Shown: piece by piece, positions 7,977 to 16,148 of the stretch
Numbering within the stretch: position 1 is the first letter of the stretch
Layout: each line of letters opens with the position of its first letter
DNA from: Hymenobacter nivis
GTDB taxonomy: Bacteria; Bacteroidota; Bacteroidia; Cytophagales; Hymenobacteraceae
Assembly: GCF_006439025.1 (NCBI RefSeq)
Contig: NZ_RCYZ01000005.1
Span: 412,900-476,899 of the forward strand
Direction: 5' to 3'
DNA length: 64,000 nucleotides
Translations under genes and position numbers: made by a program
The notes under the pieces: model-generated
What the model was told of the DNA's origin: nothing
The model's database searches: none
Seen by the model: the letters and a program-made list of their open reading frames with translations, nothing else

Positions 7977-10751
7977 CTAGCCGCGCCCGCTGCCCTGCAC
8001 CAGGGCCCTAAGTGGCTCGTTGAAGCCGACGGCGTCCACCAGTTCCTCGAGGGGCAGGTGGAGGCGGTACTTCCAGAAGTGGGCGGGGTTACTGGGCACG
8101 TTGATTTGCTCGGCGGCGGGGTCGGCGCGGCGCAAGTGGCTGTCCATGCCCAGGTAGTCTTGCAAGGGCAGGATGGCCCACATGGCCGGCGAGTGCAGGT
8201 GCTGCACCACAATTTCGCGAACTACCCAGGGCTCGCAGTAGTACGGGGCCACCTCGCGCCAGTGGCCGAGCAGGGTTTCGAAGTAGCGCTGGGTGGCCAC
8301 CCGGTTTTCCTGCCACCAGCCGCGCAGCGTGCTCATGTCGTGGCTACTGGTGGTGACGACGCTCAGGTAGGGCGCGTCGTTGGGATGGCTGAACTCCAGG
8401 CCGGGCGTGGCGGGCATCCGCTGGATGTTCAGGCCCAGGATGCCGAGCTGCTTCATCACGCCGGGCACCGAGGCGGGCACCATGCCCAGGTCTTCGCCGC
8501 AAATGAGCAAGTCGGTGGCGTAGCGCACGGCCGGCAGCTTGGTGAGGCCCTGCTGACGCCAGAACTCCTCGTGGCGGTGGAAGAAGAAGTCCACGTAAAT
8601 GTCGTCGTAAAGCCGGCGGCGGGCTTCGTCGCCGTCCAGCTCACGGAACGACCAAGTTTTGTTGAGCGTGATGCGCGGGTGGTAGAAATCGGCCGTGGCG
8701 GCGGGCACGAACAGCACCTCGTTCACCAGCTGGTACAGATTGGGCAGCAGCCAGTTGAAGTATTCGGCGTGCTGGGGCTCAGCGGCAATTTTGCCTTGCA
8801 CGTAGGCCTCTAGCTCGCGCTGGGTGCCCAGGCCGGCCTTGAAGCGGTAGGTGCCGTAGCCGGCATCGTCGAGGTATTCCTCGAACACGCCCTGCGCCTC
8901 TTTGCCGAAAATGGCCTCCAGTACGTGCCAGCGGATGTAGGGCTCGCAGAGGCGGCCGTAATCAAACCAGCCCAGGCGCTGCTCAATCTCGTGGCGGTGC
9001 AAGGGCAAGGCAGGCGAAAAGTGCCCCAGCAGGCCCTCGACCGAGTGCGCGGGCATCTCCCAAATGCGGAAGAAGCCCAGGATGTGGTCGATGCGCAGGG
9101 CGTCGAAGTAGCGGCCGAGGTGCGCCAGGCGCTGCTGCCACCAGGCGTAGCCGTCTTCGGCCATGCGCTGCCAGTTATAAGTGGGGAAGCGCCAGTTCTG
9201 GCCCGTGGTCGAGAAGTCGTCGGGTGGGGCCCCGGCCTGCTGGTCCATGTGGAACAGCTCGGGTTGCGTCCAGGCTTCTACGGAGTGGCGGTAGATGCCG
9301 ATGGGCAGGTCGCCCTTCAGCACCACACCCTTGGTGCGGGCGTAGGCCACGGCTTCGCGCAGCTGCTTGTCGAGGTGGAATTGCAGGAAGAAGAACAGGC
9401 CGTACTCGTCGTAGTCGGCGGCGGTTTCGGCGGTGAGAGCTCCCAGGTCGGGCGGAGCGCTAAACTCGGCGGGCCACTGCGTGAAGTCGGCGGTGCCAAA
9501 CCGGTCGCGCAGGGCCGAGAAGGCGGCGTAGGGCACCAGCCAGGGCCCCTGCTCGGCCAGAAACTGCCGGTAATCGGCGTCGGCCAAAAAAGCCTTTTTC
9601 TCCTGCTTATATAGTAGGCGCAGGAATTTCCACTTGGCGGCCATCACGGGCTCGTAGTCCACGAAGTCCTTGGCGTTCAGCTCCTGCTTCGTGCGGGTCA
9701 GCTCGGCGGCGGCTTTCTTGTCCTTCAGCGTCGCAATTCCTTCGAGGTGAATAAATTGCGGGTGCAGCGCGTACACCGAAATGGCGGCGTAGGGGTACGA
9801 ATCGACCCAGGTGTGGGTGGCCACCGTGTCGTTGATGGGCAGCACTTGCACCAGCTGCAAGCCGGTTTGCACAGCCCAGTCGGTCAGCAGCTTCAGGTCG
9901 GTGAACTCGCCCACGCCCAGGCCGCTTTCGCTGCGCATCGCAAACACGGGCAGCGCCACGCCGGCCCCGCGCCAGTTGCTGGCCTGCCGGTACTCTTCGT
10001 CGTTGAACACGCGTACGGCGTCTGCATCGCCGCTGGCGGGGATGACGCGGTTCTCGCCGCCTTCCATGTCGAGGGCGTGGCCAGCGGCAGCGTCCCAAAT
10101 GGCGTACTTATATAAGCAGTCTTCGCCGGGGTTTTGCAGTTGCACGGTGCCCGTCCAGGTGGGGTAGTCGGCGTCGGACAGCACTAGGCACTGGCGGTTG
10201 TCCCAGGCCCCCAGAGCCGGGTCGGAGCCCAGCACGCACAGGCCCAGGTGCGGAGCCACGCGCGGGTTGGCTAGGCGCAGCACCACACTGCTGGCCGGGG
10301 GCCCCGCGCTGGCGGGCGCTGGCGCGGCTGCTTTCTTCTTGCCCTTGGCAGCTTTGGCCGGGGCCGCTGCTGGGGCCCCTACTGGGCCCCCGGCGGCCGG
10401 GCGGCGGAACAGCGCCTTAGTGAAGGCAGCCGTGAACAACTCATTCTCGGGCACGGCGGGGGTGTGCCAGTAATCGGCCAGCAGCAGGCGCTGGGCGGGG
10501 CCGGCCACGTCCAACGTGCGGTTGGCTCTTGCTTCCCAGGTGGGGGCCCCGTCGGCGGCCAGCAGCACGTACTTATAGGAGAGCGGGCCGGCGGGCAATT
10601 CCACGTCGAGGTACCAGCGGCCGGCCACGTCATCGTAGTGCATGAGGGCGGCGGCGGCCACTTGCCAGTCGCCCAGGGCGGGCCCGGCACCGCACACGGC
10701 CAGGCGCTGGCCCCAAGCGGTGCGGTACGGAAGTGAGAATTGAATGGTCAT
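7977..10751 (-). CDS. malQ: 4-alpha-glucanotransferase (GH77) with two N-terminal CBM20 domains, DPE2-like
   Basis: It transfers alpha-1,4-glucan segments in maltose, starch or glycogen metabolism. The ATG at 10751 is preferred over a TTG two codons earlier, giving 924 residues. Two starch-binding CBM20 modules occupy about residues 1-100 and 150-260, joined by an Ala/Lys/Pro-rich linker (AKAAKGKKKAAAPAPA). The GH77 barrel follows, with the nucleophile in ALRIDH (D555), the acid/base in CGEDLG (E753) and the third carboxylate in SSHDMS (D805). D555 and E753 are 198 residues apart, far more than in short bacterial amylomaltases, so the barrel carries a long insertion as in plant DPE2. There is no signal peptide, so it should be cytoplasmic. 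It is monocistronic, with its own terminator, and diverges from tamB. Confidence 0.95.
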   Translation of the reverse strand: MTIQFSLPYRTAWGQRLAVCGAGPALGDWQVAAAALMHYDDVAGRWYLDVELPAGPLSYKYVLLAADGAPTWEARANRTLDVAGPAQRLLLADYWHTPAVPENELFTAAFTKALFRRPAAGGPVGAPAAAPAKAAKGKKKAAAPAPASAGPPASSVVLRLANPRVAPHLGLCVLGSDPALGAWDNRQCLVLSDADYPTWTGTVQLQNPGEDCLYKYAIWDAAAGHALDMEGGENRVIPASGDADAVRVFNDEEYRQASNWRGAGVALPVFAMRSESGLGVGEFTDLKLLTDWAVQTGLQLVQVLPINDTVATHTWVDSYPYAAISVYALHPQFIHLEGIATLKDKKAAAELTRTKQELNAKDFVDYEPVMAAKWKFLRLLYKQEKKAFLADADYRQFLAEQGPWLVPYAAFSALRDRFGTADFTQWPAEFSAPPDLGALTAETAADYDEYGLFFFLQFHLDKQLREAVAYARTKGVVLKGDLPIGIYRHSVEAWTQPELFHMDQQAGAPPDDFSTTGQNWRFPTYNWQRMAEDGYAWWQQRLAHLGRYFDALRIDHILGFFRIWEMPAHSVEGLLGHFSPALPLHRHEIEQRLGWFDYGRLCEPYIRWHVLEAIFGKEAQGVFEEYLDDAGYGTYRFKAGLGTQRELEAYVQGKIAAEPQHAEYFNWLLPNLYQLVNEVLFVPAATADFYHPRITLNKTWSFRELDGDEARRRLYDDIYVDFFFHRHEEFWRQQGLTKLPAVRYATDLLICGEDLGMVPASVPGVMKQLGILGLNIQRMPATPGLEFSHPNDAPYLSVVTTSSHDMSTLRGWWQENRVATQRYFETLLGHWREVAPYYCEPWVVREIVVQHLHSPAMWAILPLQDYLGMDSHLRRADPAAEQINVPSNPAHFWKYRLHLPLEELVDAVGFNEPLRALVQGSGRG

Positions 10752-10837
10752 AATCAAAGATTGAAAAACTGCCGAAAGATAATTCCACCCGGCCGCGCCG
10801 GGCGCTAAAACAAACGATTCTACGTTGGCCGCCAGGA

Positions 10838-10867
10838 TTGGGGCCCCAACCCCGGCGCTTAAGTTTG
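10838..10867 (+). promoter_or_regulatory. Candidate Bacteroidota promoter for tamB-tamL
   Basis: TTG at 10838-10840 and TAAGTTTG at 10860-10867 are 19 bases apart. This fits the -33/-7 layout of the Bacteroidota housekeeping sigma factor. Transcription should begin near 10873, just after an in-frame stop at 10872 and ahead of tamB. Confidence 0.5.
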
Positions 10868-10964
10868 CGTTTAGACGACCTTACCTTCTTCCGCCCGCAC
10901 CATCAACACCTCTTCCCTCTACCTACGCCGCGCCCTCTACGCCCTGCTGGGGCTGATTGGCTTT

Positions 10965-13900
10965 GTGCTATTGCTGCTCGTGGCGGTGGTGGTGGCGCTG
11001 CAGTTCCCGGCCACCCAGGATTTCGTGGCCCGCCGGGCCGAAAGCTACCTCCAGGGCAAGCTGAACACTACCGTGCGCATTGGAAAATTCCGCACCGACT
11101 TCCGCCACGCCATCAACTTGGACGACGTGTATTTGGCCGACCAAAAGAACGACACGCTGCTGTCGGTGGGCCACTTGGGCGTGAGCATCGATATCTTCGC
11201 GCTGGCCAAGAAGCAGGTGAGCATCAGCGCCGTGGAGCTGAATGACGGCCGCGTGCGCCTCACCCGCACCGCGCCCGATTCGGTGAACAACTACGATTTC
11301 ATCATCAAGGCCTTCACCGACCCCACGGCTCCGGTGGACACCACGGCGTCGGGCATAAAGTACAACATTGGCAAGGCGCAGCTAAGCAACATCTACTTCA
11401 CCCAGGACGACCAAATAACGGGCTCCGACCTGCGGGCCCGGCTGGGCGAGGTGGCCGTGACGATGGATGAGGTGGACGTGGATAAATCCATTTACAAGGT
11501 GGACGAGGCCACGCTGCGGCGCGCCTCCATTCTCATCAACCAAACCAAAACGGCCCCCGAGGTAGACGACCCCAAGCCCACCGAGCCGCTCACGCTGCAA
11601 TTTGGACTGAACCACGCCGTGCTCGACAGCGTGAGCTTTGTGTACAAAAACGCGCCGTCGGCCCAGTTTATTGACACCCGCATAGGGCTAGCCGACGTGA
11701 CGGCCAAAAACATCGACTTGCAGAAGGAGCGCGTGGACCTGACCAAGCTGACGCTGAAGCGCACCCACTTCGCCTACGCCCAAAACGCCCAAACGCCCGT
11801 GGACCAGCGCGTGGTGAACCCGGCCGAGGCAGTCCGAAAAATCGACGAGGCCGCCGACCAGGCTAAAACCGCCGCGGGCGAGCCGTTGCGCTGGCGCGTA
11901 ACGCTGGCCGAATCCGACATCAGCGGGGTGGACGTGGCGTTTGACAACTTCAACGAGCCCAAGCAGAAAACGCAGCTTCCAGCCCTGGACTACAACCACT
12001 TGCAGTTTACGGACCTGGTGTTGAACACGCACGACTTGGCGTTTTCGGAAAATCGCACCACGGTGAAAGTAGACAACCTGGCGGGCAAGGAGAAGAGTGG
12101 CTTCCGCATCGACTCGTGGCGCGCCAACGTCATCTACGACTCGGTGCAGGTGCGCCTCGACAGCCTCGACCTGATTACCCCACATACCCGCATCCGGCGC
12201 ACGCTGGCCATTGGCTACCAGAGCCTAAGCGGCTTGAGCGACCCCAAGCAACTGGCCAAAATGCGCGTGGAAGGCGACCTGCGCAACGTGCGCCTGGGCT
12301 TCCGCGACATCCTGTACCTGGTGCCGAGCCTGGCCGGCACGCCGCCCTTCAACACGGGGCCCAACCAGTCGCTGCTCATCAGCGGGCTGGTCAACGGGCG
12401 GGTGGACGACCTTACGATCCGCAACCTCGACGCCGTGGCCCTGCGCGGCACCGTGCTGAAGGCGCGGCGGGCCCGCATTACCGGCCTGCCCAACGTGGAC
12501 GGCCGGCTGTACACTGACTTTGATATTCAGCAGTTCAGCACCACGCGGGCCGATATCTTGAGCCTGGCGCCGAAGGGCAGCATCCCGGCCAACATCAGCG
12601 TGCCCCCTACCCTGGCGCTGAGCGGCACCTTTAAGGGCCGGCCTACTACGCTGCAGTTCGCCACCAACTTGCAGTTGAACACCACCTACGGGGCCCTGGC
12701 GTTCAGCGGCGACCTGGGGGCGGCACAGGCCAGTGGCAAGCAGCCGCTGGTAGGCACGTTCGCGGTGAAGAACTTCGACTTTGGCCAACTGCTGAAAGAC
12801 CCACAGATTGGGCGCGTCACGGCTTCGGGGCGCATCAACGCGACCGGCAACTTGCAGGACCCCGCCACGCTGGTGGGCCGCGTGAACGCCACCGTGCAGA
12901 GCGCCCGCTACAACGGCTACAACTACCGCGGTATCGCTACGACGGTGGACATTGACCGCAACAAGTACACCATCAAGGCCAGCAGCCGCCAAGACCCCAA
13001 CCTGGCCTTCGACCTGAACGGCGTGGTGAACCTACGCAACAGCAACAACCCGGCCTACGCCTTCAACGTGGGCTTGAAGAGCGTGAACCTGAAAGCCCTG
13101 GGCTTTTACGACGGCGACCTGCGCCTGCAGGGCAACCTGAAAGCGGACCTGAGCGGCAGCAGCCTGAACACGATTCAGGGCACGTTTGGCGGCGACAACG
13201 TGGTGATTGTGCGCGACAACCAGCCGTTCGCCTTCAAAACTTTGCAGGGCCGCATCATCCAAACGGCGGCGCGCACGGCGGTGGAGTTTGACTCCGACTT
13301 GGTGGGGGCCCAACTGGATGGCAACGTGCACCTGGGCGACCTGGCCACTGAGCTGCAGCAGCACCTGGCGCGCTACATAAAGCTGCCCGGCGTGCGCTAC
13401 GTGGCCAACGGCGCCGACCGCCACTTCACCTACTCGCTGGCGCTGAAAGACCCCAAGCTGGCCTCGAAGCTGGTGGCGGGCCTGAAAGAGATTTCGCCCT
13501 TCACGCTGGCCGGCGAGTACAGCCGCCAGCAGGCCAAGCTGACGGCCGCCACCAACATTCCCATCATCCGCTACCAGAACTACCGGATTGATTCGCTGAA
13601 CCTGAACGTGGGCTCGAACGCCCAGAAGCTCGACTACGCGTTGCGCCTGGCCCGGGCCGCGCAGGACACGACCATCAAGCTGCGCCGGCCCGCCGTGGTG
13701 GGCAACGTGGCCGACAACAAGGTGTTTGCCCGCGCGTCCATCCTCGGCGACTCGGCCAACCGCGAGCGGCTGGCGCTGGCCGGCACCCTGCAAACCATGG
13801 ACGCTCCGGCCCGCCGCGGGCAGGCCCCGGGGGCCGTGGTGTACCAGTTCGAGGCCGCGCCCGAGCAAATCCTGAACTACGAAAACTGGACGGCGGGCGT

Positions 13901-16148
13901 GGGCAACTTCGTGCGCTACTACCCCAGCGGCGCCGTGGTGGCCGACAAGCTTAACCTGACCAACGGCAAGAGCACGCTGGCGGTGCAAAGCAAGAACCCC
14001 GCGCAGCAGACCTCGCCACTCGACGTTTCCTTCAACAACTTCGACCTGGCCGAGCTGGCCAAGATTGTGCAGCAGCAGGATTCGCTGGTGGCCGGCACCC
14101 TCAACGGCACGGCCGAGCTGCAGGGGCTGGGCACGCCACGCCTAGCCTTCGTGGCCGACGCCAATGTGAAGGGCCTTGTGTTTCAGAAAGCCAACCTGGG
14201 CGACTTGACCCTGCGCGCCACCAACCCCACCGCCGACCGCTACGACGTGGACGCCCGCCTCACCGGCGGCGTGCCCGCTGGGGCCCCCAACGACGTGCGC
14301 CTGGCGGGCTACTACCTCACCACGCCCAACAGCCCTAGCCCGCTCAACTTCACCCTCACCGCCCAGCGCCTCAACCTGAAACTGGTGGAGCCATTCTCGG
14401 TGGGGCAGGTGCGCAAAACCACCGGGGCCCTCACCGGCGAACTGGCGGTGACGGGTACGCCCAGCGCGCCCGTGGTGCGCGGCCGCCTCGTCACCACCGA
14501 CGACGCTAGTTTCGTGGTACCGCAGCTGGGGGCCGTTTACCGCTTGCCCAGCCAAGCGCTGGCATTCGACGCCGAGGGCATCAAGTTCGACAACTTCACG
14601 GTCCTCGACTCGGCCTCTAACAAGGCGGTGGCCAACGGCTACCTGCGCACCAAGAACTTCACCGATTACGTGTTCGACCTGCGCGCCGTGACCGACGACT
14701 TCGTGGCCGTGAACAGCACCCGCAAAGACAACCAGCTGTTTTACGGCCGGTTGGTGCTCGACTCGGACACCCGCATCACGGGGCCCCTGTCGCTGATTGC
14801 GGTGAACACGAAGGTGACCATCGTGGACGGCTCGCGCCTGACGGTGGAATCGCCGACTGACGACCCGGCCGCGGTGGAGCGCGCCGGCATCGTGAAATTT
14901 GTGGACAAACGCGCGCGGCTCGACACCTCGCTGGCCCGCAAGGTGCGCCTCGATACGGTGCAGGTGGCGGCCACGGGCTACAGTATCGCGGCCCAGGTGA
15001 CGGTGACGGACCGCACGCCCTTCACCATCGTCATCGACCCGGTGAGCGGCGACAACCTGCAGGTGCGTGCCAGCGGTACCCTCGACACCGAGATTGACCC
15101 GGCCGGCACCATCACCCTGAGCGGGCGCCTAACCGTGGCGCGCGGCAAATACCACCTGTCGCTTTACGACCTGGCCACGCGCGACTTCCTCATCCGCCGG
15201 GGCTCGACCATCAACTGGACCGGCGACCCCTACAACGCCGACCTTAACATCACGGCAGTCTATAAGGTAAAAGCCCCGCCGTCGGAACTGATTGCCGGCC
15301 AGGGCGCCGACGACCCCAGCACCGCCAGCTTGGCCCGCAATCCGCTGGATTTTAACGTCCTGTTGAACGTAACCGATCAGATCAGCAAGCCCACCATCGG
15401 CTTTGACATTACGATGCCCGAAACCCAGCGCTCGGGAGCCGTGGGCAGCCAGGTAGAGGCCCGCCTGGCCGCCCTGCGCCAGCCCAACCAAACCTCGGAA
15501 CTTAGCAAGCAGGTGTTTTCGCTGCTGATTTTGGGCCGGTTTGTGGCCCAGAACCCCTTCCAGAGCAGCAGTGGCGAGGGCTTCGTGGCCTCGCAGTTGC
15601 GCGGCTCGGCCAGCGCCGTGCTCACCGACCAGCTCCAGAGCCTCACCGGCAAGTACCTGTCTGGCCTGGGCCTCGACCTGGGCGTGACCAACCAGGCCAC
15701 CTACGGCACCGACGGCAGCCAGGGCAGCCGCACCGACCTGAACGTGGCCGTGCGCCGCCAGCTGCTCAACAACCGCCTCACCGTGCGGGTGGGCACCGAC
15801 ATTGCCCTCGGCGGCTCCGGCACCCAGAACACCACCGGCGCCAGCAGCGCCAGCAACCTGGTGGGCGACGTGAGCTTGGAATACACCTTGCTGCGCGACG
15901 GCCGCCTGCGCCTGCGCGCCTACCGCCAGAACGGCTACGAGGACATCGACGGCCCCATTGTGCGCACGGGGGCAGCCCTGGTGTTCCAGCGCGACTACAA
16001 CAACTTGGCCGAGCTGTTTGCCAAGGTGAGTGCCCCCGTGAAGCAGCAGCGCAAGGAGAGCCGCCAGCAAGAGAAAATTGACCGCAAAGCCGAGCGTGAC
16101 TCGGTGAAAAACACGGCCCCCCGGGCCGATAGCAGCCGCGTGAAATGA
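10965..16148 (+). CDS. tamB: Translocation and assembly module protein TamB
   Basis: A very long (at least 1727 aa), beta-rich, AsmA/TamB-type protein that spans the periplasm from an N-terminal inner-membrane anchor. It works with a TamA/TamL outer-membrane partner in envelope biogenesis. The N-terminus is hydrophobic and is followed by a typical early TamB stretch (FVARRAESYLQGKLNTTVRIG). The C-terminal 350 residues carry the conserved TamB/DUF490 domain (ITLSGRLTVARGKYHLSLYD, DFNVLLNVTDQISKPTIGFD, FSLLILGRFV). The marked start is a GTG inside the membrane helix. In-frame residues upstream (YLRRALYALLGLIGFVLLLL) look like the true beginning, but no ATG, GTG or TTG exists between the stop at 10872 and 10965. 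The gene overlaps tamL by four bases (ATGA). Confidence 0.92.
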   Translation: MLLLLVAVVVALQFPATQDFVARRAESYLQGKLNTTVRIGKFRTDFRHAINLDDVYLADQKNDTLLSVGHLGVSIDIFALAKKQVSISAVELNDGRVRLTRTAPDSVNNYDFIIKAFTDPTAPVDTTASGIKYNIGKAQLSNIYFTQDDQITGSDLRARLGEVAVTMDEVDVDKSIYKVDEATLRRASILINQTKTAPEVDDPKPTEPLTLQFGLNHAVLDSVSFVYKNAPSAQFIDTRIGLADVTAKNIDLQKERVDLTKLTLKRTHFAYAQNAQTPVDQRVVNPAEAVRKIDEAADQAKTAAGEPLRWRVTLAESDISGVDVAFDNFNEPKQKTQLPALDYNHLQFTDLVLNTHDLAFSENRTTVKVDNLAGKEKSGFRIDSWRANVIYDSVQVRLDSLDLITPHTRIRRTLAIGYQSLSGLSDPKQLAKMRVEGDLRNVRLGFRDILYLVPSLAGTPPFNTGPNQSLLISGLVNGRVDDLTIRNLDAVALRGTVLKARRARITGLPNVDGRLYTDFDIQQFSTTRADILSLAPKGSIPANISVPPTLALSGTFKGRPTTLQFATNLQLNTTYGALAFSGDLGAAQASGKQPLVGTFAVKNFDFGQLLKDPQIGRVTASGRINATGNLQDPATLVGRVNATVQSARYNGYNYRGIATTVDIDRNKYTIKASSRQDPNLAFDLNGVVNLRNSNNPAYAFNVGLKSVNLKALGFYDGDLRLQGNLKADLSGSSLNTIQGTFGGDNVVIVRDNQPFAFKTLQGRIIQTAARTAVEFDSDLVGAQLDGNVHLGDLATELQQHLARYIKLPGVRYVANGADRHFTYSLALKDPKLASKLVAGLKEISPFTLAGEYSRQQAKLTAATNIPIIRYQNYRIDSLNLNVGSNAQKLDYALRLARAAQDTTIKLRRPAVVGNVADNKVFARASILGDSANRERLALAGTLQTMDAPARRGQAPGAVVYQFEAAPEQILNYENWTAGVGNFVRYYPSGAVVADKLNLTNGKSTLAVQSKNPAQQTSPLDVSFNNFDLAELAKIVQQQDSLVAGTLNGTAELQGLGTPRLAFVADANVKGLVFQKANLGDLTLRATNPTADRYDVDARLTGGVPAGAPNDVRLAGYYLTTPNSPSPLNFTLTAQRLNLKLVEPFSVGQVRKTTGALTGELAVTGTPSAPVVRGRLVTTDDASFVVPQLGAVYRLPSQALAFDAEGIKFDNFTVLDSASNKAVANGYLRTKNFTDYVFDLRAVTDDFVAVNSTRKDNQLFYGRLVLDSDTRITGPLSLIAVNTKVTIVDGSRLTVESPTDDPAAVERAGIVKFVDKRARLDTSLARKVRLDTVQVAATGYSIAAQVTVTDRTPFTIVIDPVSGDNLQVRASGTLDTEIDPAGTITLSGRLTVARGKYHLSLYDLATRDFLIRRGSTINWTGDPYNADLNITAVYKVKAPPSELIAGQGADDPSTASLARNPLDFNVLLNVTDQISKPTIGFDITMPETQRSGAVGSQVEARLAALRQPNQTSELSKQVFSLLILGRFVAQNPFQSSSGEGFVASQLRGSASAVLTDQLQSLTGKYLSGLGLDLGVTNQATYGTDGSQGSRTDLNVAVRRQLLNNRLTVRVGTDIALGGSGTQNTTGASSASNLVGDVSLEYTLLRDGRLRLRAYRQNGYEDIDGPIVRTGAALVFQRDYNNLAELFAKVSAPVKQQRKESRQQEKIDRKAERDSVKNTAPRADSSRVK

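Noticed and set aside
13032..13988. A 318-codon antisense frame inside tamB (a similar one lies at 15129-16160)
   Set aside because: Both are shadows of the tamB frame with no domain and a His/Gln/Val-rich composition.
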